A stretch of 64,000 nucleotides of DNA, from the NCBI GenBank assembly GCA_017403145.1, contig JAFQOO010000009.1:90890-154889 (forward strand), in the 5' to 3' direction. Shown piece after piece: positions 50,589 through 59,483 of the stretch. Each line of letters begins with the position of its first letter. The stretch's first letter is position 1. This DNA comes from Clostridia bacterium. GTDB lineage: Bacteria > Bacillota > Clostridia > Christensenellales > DTU072. The notes under the pieces were generated by a model. It was not told where the DNA came from and ran no database searches. It saw nothing but the letters and a program-made list of their open reading frames with translations. Position numbers and translations under genes: made by a program.

Positions 50589-51098
50589 ATGGCACGTTAT
50601 CAAATTAGACAACAATATTTTGCACTTAACGATAGTTTCGATATTACCGATTCTAGCGGTAGCGCACGTTATACTTGTAGAAGCAAAATGATTTCTATTC
50701 CAAAAAAATTCTGGTTAGAAACCGCTTCGGGCAAACCCTTATATTTCGTTCGTAAAAATATGATTCATTGGGCAGGATATCCCAAGTTCAAGGTTTACAA
50801 GGGCGAAGATAAGAGTGGTGGCGAGCTTGCAACCATAGCAGTTAAATACTCATTTGTTGGCAAGAAGATTAAGATTTCTAGCGACACCTTTGGCGATTAT
50901 ATGATTATTGGTAGAGTTGGCTCCAATTGGACTTTCTACGTTCACGAAGGAGATAAGAATGGTCCTCAAGTTGCTAAAATTTCAAAGCACGTTTTCAAAG
51001 TAGCAGATACCTATGATATCGACGTAAATGGCGCAAAAGATTCATTGATGATTGTTGCTGCAGTAATACTCGACTTCTTGTATCACAAAAAGCACTAA
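50589..51098 (+). CDS. LURP-one/tubby-C2-like protein
   Basis: A 169-residue soluble protein that fits the LURP-one-related family: YQIRQQYFALNDSFDITDSSG at the N-terminus, then repeated two-strand units (YFVRKNMIHWAGYPKFKVY, TIAVKYSFVGKKIKISS, DYMIIGRVGSNWTFYVHEG), and a C-terminal hydrophobic helix (DSLMIVAAVILDFLYHK). Related proteins form a tubby-like barrel with lipid or scaffold roles; bacterial function is unknown. Strong SD AAGGAG. Another beta-rich protein of similar size and style is encoded at 60978. Confidence 0.78.
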   Translation: MARYQIRQQYFALNDSFDITDSSGSARYTCRSKMISIPKKFWLETASGKPLYFVRKNMIHWAGYPKFKVYKGEDKSGGELATIAVKYSFVGKKIKISSDTFGDYMIIGRVGSNWTFYVHEGDKNGPQVAKISKHVFKVADTYDIDVNGAKDSLMIVAAVILDFLYHKKH

Positions 51099-51151
51099 TA
51101 AAAGTAACTCAAAGAGTTATTATCAAAAACTAAATATTCTAGGAGATTGTT

Positions 51152-52183
51152 ATGGCTAAAATTAAAGTTGGTGTAGCCGGTTATGGTGTAATCGGTCAAC
51201 GTCTTGCTGACGGTGTTGCACGCCAAGGCGATATGGAACTAGTTGGCGTTGCCGACGTTGCTCCCACTCTTGCAGTTAGAGCACTTTACGAAAAGGGTAT
51301 GCCCTATAACCTATATCTTGCAAACGAAGATAGACGTGCAGATTTCGACGCATTGGGTATTCCCGTGAGTGGAACTATGGAAGATATGGTAAAACAATGC
51401 GACGTTGTTCTAGATTCTTCTCCCGGTGGTATCGGCGCAAAAAATAAAGAGCTATATGAAAGACTTGGTAAAAAAGCTATTTTCCAAGGTGGCGAAAAGA
51501 ATTCCGTAGCAGACGTATTCTTCCACGGATATGCAAACTATGAAAAGGGCTTGAATAAAGATTTTCTAAAGCTCACCTCCTGTAACACTACCGGTCTTAT
51601 TCGTAGCGTTGACTGCTTGGATAAAGAATTTGGTATCGAAAGAGTTGCTATCACCATCATTCGTAGAGTAGCTGACCCCGGTGATTATCATAGAGGTCTA
51701 ACAAATGCTTTACAAATTGACAAGGCACCTTCTCATCAAGCTGTCGACCTAATGACCATTATGCCCCACGTAGAGGCAACCGGTATCTTGGTTCATACTC
51801 CTATTACTCACGGACATATCATTACCGTAGTTGCAACCGGTAAACAAAAGATTACTAAGGAAATGGCTCTTGAAGCATTCAAGAAGCATCCTCGTATCCG
51901 TATAGTTTCTATCAAAGATGGCTTCCTCGGCAACGCAAGTCTATTTAGATATGCAAGAGACCTCGGCAATCCTCGTGGCGATATGTACGAAATTGCACTT
52001 TGGGAAGATAGTATAGTTGAGTCCGGCGATAGCATTATGTACGCTATCAATATTCCCCAAGAAGCAGTTACCATTCCCGAAACTATGGATGGTATCAGAG
52101 CTGTTATGGGAATGCAACAAACCTCTAAAGAGGCAACCGAAAAGACTAACGAATATCTCGGTATAGGAAAATGGAAGAAGTAA
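51152..52183 (+). CDS. Type II (archaeal-type) glyceraldehyde-3-phosphate dehydrogenase
   Basis: A 343-residue enzyme starting KVGVAGYGVIGQRLADGV (nucleotide-binding GxGxxG) with the catalytic Cys144 in LTSCNTTGLIRS. The blocks FQGGEKNSVADVFF, RRVADPGDYHRGLTNAL and HVEATGILVHTPITHGH belong to the archaeal type II GAPDH, which lacks close identity with bacterial GapA. It oxidises glyceraldehyde-3-phosphate to 1,3-bisphosphoglycerate with NAD(P). The 13-base overlap with pgk ties the two glycolytic steps together. SD AGGAG; C-ending codons suggest high expression. Confidence 0.93.
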   Translation: MAKIKVGVAGYGVIGQRLADGVARQGDMELVGVADVAPTLAVRALYEKGMPYNLYLANEDRRADFDALGIPVSGTMEDMVKQCDVVLDSSPGGIGAKNKELYERLGKKAIFQGGEKNSVADVFFHGYANYEKGLNKDFLKLTSCNTTGLIRSVDCLDKEFGIERVAITIIRRVADPGDYHRGLTNALQIDKAPSHQAVDLMTIMPHVEATGILVHTPITHGHIITVVATGKQKITKEMALEAFKKHPRIRIVSIKDGFLGNASLFRYARDLGNPRGDMYEIALWEDSIVESGDSIMYAINIPQEAVTIPETMDGIRAVMGMQQTSKEATEKTNEYLGIGKWKK

Positions 52184-53409
52184 AAATAAAATCTATAATA
52201 GGGGTGGACGTTAAGGGTAAAACCGTACTCTTCCGCCCCGATATAAACTCTCCCGTTAAAAACGGAAAAATAGTTAACGACAACCGCTTGAACGCAACCG
52301 TTCCTACTTTAAAGTATTTGGTTGATGGTGGCGCAAAAGTTGCGATTATAGCACACCAAGGGGACACTTTGGATTACCAAAACCTTATGTCTATGGCTCC
52401 GCACGCAGAAAGGCTTACCGAAATAAGCGGTATCAAAGTCGAGTATATCGACGACGTTTGCGGTGAGTATGCGCTACAAAAAGTTAGAGAGCTTAAAGAA
52501 GGAGAGGTTGTTCTTCTAGGCAATTTGCGCTACTTGGCAGAAGAGGTTTCTACCTTTGAAAAAGACGTTAAGCTAAAAGCAGAGGATATGCTCAATACCT
52601 ATCTAGTAAGAAGATTGGCACCTCTATTTGATATATACGTTAATGATGCTTTCTCGGCAGCACACCGCAATGCTCCTAGTATGGTTGCCTTTGAACTACT
52701 AATGCCTTCATACGCAGGTCCTCTATTCTTCAAGGAGTACGAAGCACTGCATAGTGTTATGACTTCGGCAAATAAGCCCTTGGTTTTCGTTCTTGGCGGT
52801 GCTAAAATCAGCGATGCTTTCGGTATGATGGGAAAGGTTCTCAAGGACGGAGTTGCTGATAAAATAGTTGCTTGTGGAGTAACGGGTGTCGTTATGCGTC
52901 TTGCTCAAGGTATAAAGGTTGGCAAGGCTTATGAAAGTTGGTTAAAAGACCGTGATTTACTCGTGTTCGTTGAGCAGGCAAAAGAATTGCTTAAAGATTA
53001 TGGCGACAAATTCGTATTGCCCGTAGACTTTGCTTATGAATGCAATGGCGAGAGAAAAGAAATATCACTTGAAGAGTTGCCTAACGACATTGCAATGTTG
53101 CTGGACGTTGGTTCAAAATCGGTGTCGATATTTGAAGAAGTCATTCAAAGTGCGGGAACTATATTTGTAAACGGACCTGCAGGTGTATACGAGAACGAGA
53201 TGTTTGCTTATGGCACTGATAAGATTTGGAATGCAATAGCAAAGAGTAGTGCATACTCTGTTATCGGTGGTGGTGATACCGTTACTGCGGCAAGCAAGTT
53301 TATCGACTTGAAAGACGTTAGCTACGTTTGTACCGCCGGAGGTGCTATGGTAAGGTTCCTCAGTGGTAAAAAGTTACCATTAATAGAGGCAATGCTAAAT
53401 TCAAAATAA
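52171..53409 (+). CDS. pgk: Phosphoglycerate kinase, archaeal-like
   Basis: A 412-residue PGK: TVLFRPDINSPVKNGKIVND near the N-terminus (substrate Arg/Asp), VLGGAKISDAFGMMGKVLKD, VNGPAGVYENEMFAYGTD and VIGGGDTVTAASKF (ATP-binding loop). The sequence AHQGD replaces the bacterial SHLGRP, and overall it resembles archaeal PGK more than Bacillus PGK. It makes ATP from 1,3-bisphosphoglycerate. The start lies inside the GAPDH-II gene, which indicates translational coupling. Confidence 0.92.
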   Translation: MEEVKIKSIIGVDVKGKTVLFRPDINSPVKNGKIVNDNRLNATVPTLKYLVDGGAKVAIIAHQGDTLDYQNLMSMAPHAERLTEISGIKVEYIDDVCGEYALQKVRELKEGEVVLLGNLRYLAEEVSTFEKDVKLKAEDMLNTYLVRRLAPLFDIYVNDAFSAAHRNAPSMVAFELLMPSYAGPLFFKEYEALHSVMTSANKPLVFVLGGAKISDAFGMMGKVLKDGVADKIVACGVTGVVMRLAQGIKVGKAYESWLKDRDLLVFVEQAKELLKDYGDKFVLPVDFAYECNGERKEISLEELPNDIAMLLDVGSKSVSIFEEVIQSAGTIFVNGPAGVYENEMFAYGTDKIWNAIAKSSAYSVIGGGDTVTAASKFIDLKDVSYVCTAGGAMVRFLSGKKLPLIEAMLNSK

Positions 53410-53414
53410 CCGAT

Positions 53415-53440
53415 AAAAACCTGTGAAAAACGGGTTTTTA
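53415..53440 (+). terminator. Terminator after pgk
   Basis: AAAAACCTG (53415-53423) pairs with CGGGTTTTT (53431-53439) with one G/T pair, loop TGAAAAA. Confidence 0.8.
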
Positions 53441-53483
53441 TTTAAAAAAGAATAGTTATTATATTTTGGACAGCTAAGGAAAA

Positions 53484-54581
53484 ATGTACGATTTACTAAT
53501 TATAGGTGGCGGAATAAGTGCAATGGTATCTGCTATTATCGCAAAAAGGCGCGGTAAGAGCGTTATTATGCTAGAAAAAAACGATAAGATTGGGAAAAAA
53601 TTGCTTGCTACCGGTAATGGTAAATGCAATATGGCAAACATTATGCCGGTTGAGAATAAATACAATACCGATTTCGTTTATCCCATTTTAAAACAATATT
53701 CGCTTGAAAGACAACTATCTTTTTATGCAAGCATAGGATTGTTAACGAAAGAGGTGGATAGTAGGTACTATCCATATAGCGAACAAGCATCTAGCGTACT
53801 TAACGCGCTAAGAGAGGAGTTAACTAAACTTGGTGTTGAAATCGTTTTGAATACCGAAGCTAAAAGAATAGAGAAAGGGTTCGAGGTTTGCGGGTATAGA
53901 GCCAAAAAGGTGTTGCTTGCAACCGGTTCTCGCGCAACGTTTGGCGCGGATAGCGGTTACCTATACGAAAAATTTGGGCACCTAAATAGCGCTCTAAGAC
54001 CAGCATTGGTGCCTATGCTGACTGCGAACGATAACCTAAAAGGTTTGCGCGGAGTAAGGCTAAAAGCAAAGGTTAAATTGTTTGCCGATAATCGTTTTGT
54101 CGGTGAATGTTACGACGAGGTTATTTTTAAAGATAACGGGGTATCGGGTACAGCTATATTTAACCTATCGCAAAAGCTTGCCCGCATAAATTATAAAAAC
54201 GCAAGGCTAACCCTTGATTTGATGCCGGAGTATACTATCGATGAATGTCGAGACGTGGTACGCAAACTTGACGGTATAGAAGGTATATTCCATAAAGAGA
54301 TAGTCAACAACATACGTAGAACTACCGGCAACGATATAAATAAAATGGTTGAAAAAATCAAGTGCTACGTTCTTGATAATGCAAAACTAGGTTCCGTAGA
54401 GCTAGCTCAAGTTATGAGTGGAGGATTGGCTGTTAAAGATTTTGATATATTAACGTTAGAATCCAAACTATGCAAAGGTTTATACGCGAGTGGCGAAGTG
54501 CTTGACGTTGATGGCGAGTGTGGCGGTTATAACGTAATGTGGGCTGTGGCGAGTGGAATGGCAGTAGGAGAAAATGTATAG
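53484..54581 (+). CDS. FAD-dependent oxidoreductase, HI0933/YhiN type
   Basis: A 365-residue flavoprotein: DLLIIGGGISAMVSAIIAKR dinucleotide fold, the KKLLATGNGKCNMANI motif specific to the BaiN/YhiN family, LLATGSRATFGADSGYLY, and the C-terminal KGLYASGEVLDVDGECGGYN. Enzymes of this family reduce or hydroxylate organic substrates; BaiN reduces secondary bile acids, but no such assignment is possible here. SD TAAGGA. It overlaps the next flavoprotein gene by 8 bases. Confidence 0.88.
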   Translation: MYDLLIIGGGISAMVSAIIAKRRGKSVIMLEKNDKIGKKLLATGNGKCNMANIMPVENKYNTDFVYPILKQYSLERQLSFYASIGLLTKEVDSRYYPYSEQASSVLNALREELTKLGVEIVLNTEAKRIEKGFEVCGYRAKKVLLATGSRATFGADSGYLYEKFGHLNSALRPALVPMLTANDNLKGLRGVRLKAKVKLFADNRFVGECYDEVIFKDNGVSGTAIFNLSQKLARINYKNARLTLDLMPEYTIDECRDVVRKLDGIEGIFHKEIVNNIRRTTGNDINKMVEKIKCYVLDNAKLGSVELAQVMSGGLAVKDFDILTLESKLCKGLYASGEVLDVDGECGGYNVMWAVASGMAVGENV

Positions 54582-56139
54582 AATCAATGGCATAAGATTG
54601 CCTATAGGTTACACACAGGAGGACCTAAGCAAGGCGGTTTTGAAAAAGCTCAATACCTATAAAAACAATCTTGAAAAAGTGGTGATACTTTCAAGAAGCA
54701 TTGATGCGCGTTATAAAAACAATATTTTATACGTTATTAACGTTGCGGTCGAACTAAAAAATAATAAAGGTATTAGAGCAGAGGAATACGTTTTACCACC
54801 TAGTACTATAAAAGAGTTAGGATTTAAGCCCATTTCGACCGATAAAAAAGTAGTGGTAGTAGGCTCTGGACCTGCGGGACTTTTTGCGGGGCTTACTCTA
54901 GCCGAGCTTGGCTTCAAACCTATTATAATAGAAAGAGGCGGAAGCGTAGAAGAGCGCGTACAAAAGATAGAAGGACTTCGTAATTTTGGAGTGCTTGATA
55001 CCGAAACCAACGTGCAATTTGGAGAGGGTGGAGCCGGAACGTTTTCCGATGGAAAGCTAAATAGTGGTATCAGCAAAGAGTATACAGCTGTAGTTTTTGG
55101 GGAACTTATTAAAGCAGGCGCACCAAGTGATATTGCATACGAAAGCGCACCTCATATAGGTACCGATGTGCTACGAAGCGTAGTTAAAAATATGCGTGCT
55201 AGGTTAAAGGAGCTGGGTGCAACGTTGGTTACTCACGCCAAGCTAACTGATATTAAAATTGTAGAAAATAAGATTACCGAAATTGTTATTAACGGAACCC
55301 AAACTGAGAAAATAGATTATCTTATACTTGCTATTGGTCAAAGTGCCGAAGATACTATAACGCTACTACACAATCGTGGTATGCTTATGAGCGCAAAGCC
55401 GTTTTCACTTGGTGTTAGGGTGGAGCACTCGCAACGATTTATAGATTACGCACAGTATGGCGATAGTTATAGATTGCTCCCACCTGCTGATTATAAATTG
55501 AGCACTCACGTTTCAAATGGAAGAGGGGTATACACTTTCTGTATGTGCCCCGGCGGAGAAGTGGTTTGTTCGTCGTGTGAAGAAGGAACAATCATTACCA
55601 ATGGTATGTCCAATAGAGCACGTGATAGCGAATATGCAAATTCCGCAGTATTGGTTTCTGTAAATCCACAAGATTTTGGTGGCGATTTATTCGGTGGTTT
55701 TAGAGCTAGAAAAGAGCTGGAAAGAGATGCTTATCGAATAGCGGGCGGTGGTTATAAAGCACCGGCGCAGTATTATGGTGATTTTGTTAGAGGTAAGTCA
55801 AGCACCGGCGAAATAATTTCTTCCTATCTTCCGGGTATAAATGGGGAAAATCTTAACGCTTTACTACCCAAGTACGTTTGTGAGAGTATCAAAGAAGGAA
55901 TGGAAACTTTTGGTAGGAAAATAAAAGGCTTTGACCAAGAAAAAGCACTTTTTATTGCTCCCGAAACCCATTCTTCTTGTCCCATACGTATGGAACGAAA
56001 CGATAGAGGCGAAAGTAACATCGAAGGTATCTATCCTTGCGGAGAAGGTGCTGGCTATGCCGGCGGAATAACCTCCAGCGCAGTAGATGGTATTAAACAA
56101 GCCCTTAACGTTTATTTTAATGAGATGGAAAAACAATAA
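54574..56139 (+). CDS. FAD-dependent oxidoreductase (COG2509-like)
   Basis: A 521-residue protein. A 90-residue N-terminal domain (YRINGIRLPIGYTQEDLSKA, alpha/beta) precedes a FAD fold (VVVVGSGPAGLFAGLTLAEL) and the family motif NVQFGEGGAGTFSDGKLNSG. A C-terminal IYPCGEGAGYAGGITSSAVD closes the FAD domain. These uncharacterised dehydrogenases are common in Firmicutes, with no agreed substrate. The gene is translationally coupled to the YhiN-type flavoprotein, suggesting the two act together. Confidence 0.87.
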   Translation: MYRINGIRLPIGYTQEDLSKAVLKKLNTYKNNLEKVVILSRSIDARYKNNILYVINVAVELKNNKGIRAEEYVLPPSTIKELGFKPISTDKKVVVVGSGPAGLFAGLTLAELGFKPIIIERGGSVEERVQKIEGLRNFGVLDTETNVQFGEGGAGTFSDGKLNSGISKEYTAVVFGELIKAGAPSDIAYESAPHIGTDVLRSVVKNMRARLKELGATLVTHAKLTDIKIVENKITEIVINGTQTEKIDYLILAIGQSAEDTITLLHNRGMLMSAKPFSLGVRVEHSQRFIDYAQYGDSYRLLPPADYKLSTHVSNGRGVYTFCMCPGGEVVCSSCEEGTIITNGMSNRARDSEYANSAVLVSVNPQDFGGDLFGGFRARKELERDAYRIAGGGYKAPAQYYGDFVRGKSSTGEIISSYLPGINGENLNALLPKYVCESIKEGMETFGRKIKGFDQEKALFIAPETHSSCPIRMERNDRGESNIEGIYPCGEGAGYAGGITSSAVDGIKQALNVYFNEMEKQ

Positions 56140-56158
56140 TTTTTTTGAGGTTTTAATT

Positions 56159-56704
56159 ATGAAAGGTATTACACACGTAAAAAGAATAACGATAACAGCA
56201 CTTTTTACAGCAGTTATATTCGTTACGACGTCGTTTATAAAATTCCCGATAACTTTAGGATACGTTCACGTTGGCGACGTATTCATTTTGCTTGCAAGCT
56301 ATATTCTACCTTTACCATTTGCAGTTATTTCCGCATCGATTGGTAGTATGCTTGCTGATTTACTTGCAGGATACGTTATATATATGCCCATAACTTTTGT
56401 CGCTAAAGGCTTGATGGCCCTAATAGCAAGCTTGTTTTTTTATAAGGAAACGAAAGTCGCTAGATACGTAATAGGGGCGCTTGTTTCATCTTTAGTAATG
56501 GTAATTTGTTACTTTATTTTCGAAGGATTCGTGTATGGTTGGGGAATGGCTATAGCCAATCTTCCAATGCAATTTATCCAACCTGCTATAGCTATCGTAT
56601 TAGGAGGTGTTATGACTTTTACGTTCAACAAAATTCCGTTTTTTGTTAACGTTAAAAAAGAAATTGCACTTAAACCCCGTTCTGGAGTACCCAAAAATGG
56701 CTAA
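56159..56704 (+). CDS. ECF-transporter S component
   Basis: A 181-residue membrane protein with about six hydrophobic segments. The blocks TALFTAVIFVTTSFIKFPI, YVHVGDVFILLASYILPLPF, ASIGSMLADLLAGYVIYMPITF and VAKGLMALIA are typical of vitamin-binding S components. The vitamin is not deducible, and no EcfA/EcfT genes are near, so it would use a shared module. The start is the ATG at 56159 behind GAGG; an open frame upstream overlapping the previous gene is not used. No riboswitch fits in the 19-base gap before it. Confidence 0.85.
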   Translation: MKGITHVKRITITALFTAVIFVTTSFIKFPITLGYVHVGDVFILLASYILPLPFAVISASIGSMLADLLAGYVIYMPITFVAKGLMALIASLFFYKETKVARYVIGALVSSLVMVICYFIFEGFVYGWGMAIANLPMQFIQPAIAIVLGGVMTFTFNKIPFFVNVKKEIALKPRSGVPKNG

Positions 56705-56814
56705 AAAGAGCTTAAATCTTTATGTTGCGTAACAATAATATTAAAATCACTTGAAAATTTTGACTAAAAACCATATAATAGTAATAGAACTTTGTTCAGT
56801 TACGGAGATATCAA

Positions 56815-57792
56815 ATGGAAAGTTATACTAAGACCAACGTCAGCAAATATGATGCTAAAAAACTTTTTGACGAATCGGGCGTAGGTATTGCAGAAAATAT
56901 AAAAGAAGTTGAAGCAGGTGAATTTAATACCATTTTTCAAATTAAGAGTGGTGATAAAAGATATTTTATAAAATTCGGTTCTAGTCCCGAAGTAAAGGTT
57001 TTGAGTTACGAAAAGGATATTTTGAATACCGAAATTTATTTTTATAGCAAGTTAGAAGGTAGTGCTGTTAAGCGTCCCGAAGTAGTGTTTAGCGATAGTA
57101 CGCGTACTAAAATCGGAGTAGACTATTTCATTATGGAAGCGCTCAACGCACCTCTACTAGGCTACGCTTTCCCTTCCACCAATCAGAGGAAAAGATTTAG
57201 TTATCAACTAGGTGCAAATCTTGCAGAGCTCCATAAAATCAAGGGTGAAGGCTTTGGTTATCCTCAATGTGGTTTAGAAGAAACTTGGGAAGAAGCCTAT
57301 AAGAAAATGATAAATAATCTTATTGCGGACGCAACCGTTCTAGACGTTAAATTGGATACCTATCGTATCAACAACGTTCTTACTTACGCAAGTCCATATT
57401 TGAAAGAAGTCGTTACCCCTTCACTTGTACACTTCGACGTATGGATGGGTAATATCTTTGTTTCAAAAACACATAATTTTCAAGGCCTAATCGATTGGGA
57501 GAGAGCTATGTGGGGCGACCCTGTAGGTGATTTTATTTCTCTTAACCTATTTAAAAAGTTTGAAAATAATGAATATTTAATCAAAGGATATAATAGTATT
57601 ACTCCTTTTGAGGTTACGGAAAATATTCTTATTAGAGCAAATCTTTTACGAATGTATCTAGGTATGATTATGATGATTGAGCCCTGTACTCGTTGGAAAA
57701 AAGGAAGTTTGATTTACGTTGGTAGAAGAATGGTAGGAAAACGTTTATTTAATAGGGCAATCAACGCCCTTGAAAAACAATTAAAGGAATAA
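56815..57792 (+). CDS. Aminoglycoside-phosphotransferase-fold kinase
   Basis: A 325-residue kinase-like protein. The lysine strand YFIKFGS and Glu-rich region lie near residues 60-90. The catalytic loop VHFDVWMGNIFV is near 225 (HxDxxxxN) and the metal-binding GLIDWERAMWGDPVGDF near 245. It belongs to the APH/choline-kinase/fructosamine-kinase group; the natural substrate is unknown and need not be an antibiotic. SD GGAG. It has a terminator directly downstream. Confidence 0.85.
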   Translation: MESYTKTNVSKYDAKKLFDESGVGIAENIKEVEAGEFNTIFQIKSGDKRYFIKFGSSPEVKVLSYEKDILNTEIYFYSKLEGSAVKRPEVVFSDSTRTKIGVDYFIMEALNAPLLGYAFPSTNQRKRFSYQLGANLAELHKIKGEGFGYPQCGLEETWEEAYKKMINNLIADATVLDVKLDTYRINNVLTYASPYLKEVVTPSLVHFDVWMGNIFVSKTHNFQGLIDWERAMWGDPVGDFISLNLFKKFENNEYLIKGYNSITPFEVTENILIRANLLRMYLGMIMMIEPCTRWKKGSLIYVGRRMVGKRLFNRAINALEKQLKE

Positions 57793-57804
57793 AAATGATT
57801 TTAT

Positions 57805-57832
57805 AAAAGCACCTTGCAAGGTGCTTTTTTTA
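57805..57832 (+). terminator. Terminator after the APH-like gene
   Basis: AAAAGCACCTT (57805-57815) pairs with AAGGTGCTTTT (57818-57828), tight GC-centred loop, T run. Confidence 0.88.
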
Positions 57833-57876
57833 TGCTGTGAAAATATAAGGATAATAAAATTTTAATTTTTAGGGTA

Positions 57877-57905
57877 TTGACACGCGCGCACTAATTATAT
57901 ATAAT
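57877..57905 (+). promoter_or_regulatory. Perfect-consensus promoter of the membrane-protein pair, with CG-rich spacer
   Basis: TTGACA (57877-57882), spacer beginning CGCGCGCAC (17 bp), TATAAT (57900-57905). An 11-codon mini-ORF begins at 57914 and ends before the SD AAGGAG at 57951-57958; its significance is doubtful. Confidence 0.87.
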
Positions 57906-57966
57906 TAAATAGTATGAACGTATCTAAACGTTTTCGATACACAAAATAGAAGAAGGAGATTGCGAA

Positions 57967-59469
57967 ATGGATAAAGTTAGAAGAAAAATTAACGTCCTCC
58001 GCGTACTACAAGTCGTATTTTACGCACTCGGCTTCCCTCTATTCGTGCACATGGTAATGCTAACCGCTAAACCCATCCAAGAATCATACTTGGCAAGTGA
58101 TTTGGGTGCATACATGGCAATTATCATCGCTGCAGTAATGTGGGTAGTCGTTATTCTTGCTCAATTATTGTTTAGAGCTATTTGCAGAAAGAATAGAATG
58201 GCAAGAGCTGTTTGGGTTGCACTTATCGCTACCGTTATAACCATAGCTCCCGTTGCATATTCCGATTTTATGCTAAAAGGTGAATATGAAGCTCTAGTAG
58301 ACAAATACGTTGAAGAGGAAGGCCTAAAAGAAACCGATTTCTATACTTACGAAAAAGCTATTACTAAGTATACCGAGATTACCGAGGAACTCAATGATGA
58401 TATCGATGAATATATCGAAGTATTCAACCTTGCCCCTGGTGCATTGGAAGGTAAAAATTATGGTGGAAATGGTGATGGTTCCAAAGCAACCCTCAATGAA
58501 GAAGACCAAGCATACTATAGCCCCAACGGAATGTTTAGTGATGGTTATCTATTCAGCTTGAAACAAGCAATCGCTGTACAAAAAGCATACTATAGCAACA
58601 AACTTGCTTACGAAGCAGAAGGTAAAGATATCGATATGGCTCTTGCAGAAGCACTTCTCGAGCTAGAAACCAACCCCTCTTCCGATTGGAACAAGTATAA
58701 GAATGGTGCAAGTGAATCCAGCTTCAAGAAAGAAGGATTTACCTATATTACCTCTTCTGACGAATACGAACTCGCATATGGTGAAGATGGTTATGCTAAG
58801 AAGTTCTACGTTACCGACGACCGTCTAGACGCTATTGCAAGCGTTATCGGCGGTAACCTCGGCGCTTGTGATGCAGTAGGCGATTTGTTGAATATTCTAA
58901 CTGGTACCGGTCTTGTAAAACTTCCCGATGGTTTAAATCTTGATACTCTACTAACCGAAGATTTGACCGTTGACCAACTTATCGAAACTATCAATGCTCT
59001 TGGTCTTGGTAAAACTCTAGCAGGTCTTATCGGCACCGGTGCAGATAGCATCACCAAGGACGATTTGATGGGACTACTCGAAGGATACTCCAACTATCAA
59101 TCCCCCTCAACTTACCCCATTTTCTATTTCCTAGAAGATGATGCTCTCCAAGAATATGCATATGCTAACTACTATGGAACCATTCATGGTGGTAAAGTAG
59201 GTGCTGTTCTAGTAGGCGAAAACGTTGGCTTGATGAACCTTGATAATATGTCTGGAACCAAGAATCCTTATACCGCTTCTGGCCTTATCAAGACCTTCAA
59301 GATTTGGGATGCTCAAACCGAACTTATTAACGAGTTCTATCCCATGTTTGCAGTTCGCGCTATTGCTCTCAAGATGAGCGCATCTATCGTGTTCTGCTTG
59401 CTAGCAGCATACTGGTTCACCGCAAAGATTGACGACCAATATGCAAAACTTGCAGTCGTAAGAAAATAA
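57967..59469 (+). CDS. Unknown membrane protein with large external domain (A of pair)
   Basis: A 500-residue protein that I do not recognise. Three N-terminal hydrophobic segments (about residues 14-34, 45-67, 80-98) are followed by a roughly 340-residue, acidic, mostly external region (for example DKYVEEEGLKETDFYTYEKA, LPDGLNLDTLLTEDLTVDQL) and one C-terminal helix near 473-490 (ASIVFCLLAAYWFTAKI). It is strongly biased to C-ending codons and driven by a consensus promoter, which suggests abundance. The companion gene starts 14 bases later and has the same general architecture. A surface or signalling complex is a guess. Confidence 0.6.
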   Translation: MDKVRRKINVLRVLQVVFYALGFPLFVHMVMLTAKPIQESYLASDLGAYMAIIIAAVMWVVVILAQLLFRAICRKNRMARAVWVALIATVITIAPVAYSDFMLKGEYEALVDKYVEEEGLKETDFYTYEKAITKYTEITEELNDDIDEYIEVFNLAPGALEGKNYGGNGDGSKATLNEEDQAYYSPNGMFSDGYLFSLKQAIAVQKAYYSNKLAYEAEGKDIDMALAEALLELETNPSSDWNKYKNGASESSFKKEGFTYITSSDEYELAYGEDGYAKKFYVTDDRLDAIASVIGGNLGACDAVGDLLNILTGTGLVKLPDGLNLDTLLTEDLTVDQLIETINALGLGKTLAGLIGTGADSITKDDLMGLLEGYSNYQSPSTYPIFYFLEDDALQEYAYANYYGTIHGGKVGAVLVGENVGLMNLDNMSGTKNPYTASGLIKTFKIWDAQTELINEFYPMFAVRAIALKMSASIVFCLLAAYWFTAKIDDQYAKLAVVRK

Positions 59470-59483
59470 GGGAGGTAATTATA

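Noticed and set aside
56087..56158. N-terminal extension of the ECF S component
   Set aside because: It overlaps the previous gene; the ATG at 56159 has the SD and begins a normal S-component N-terminus.
57914..57949. 11-codon ORF as a leader peptide of the membrane pair
   Set aside because: No amino-acid bias, no terminator/antiterminator pairing downstream; probably chance.
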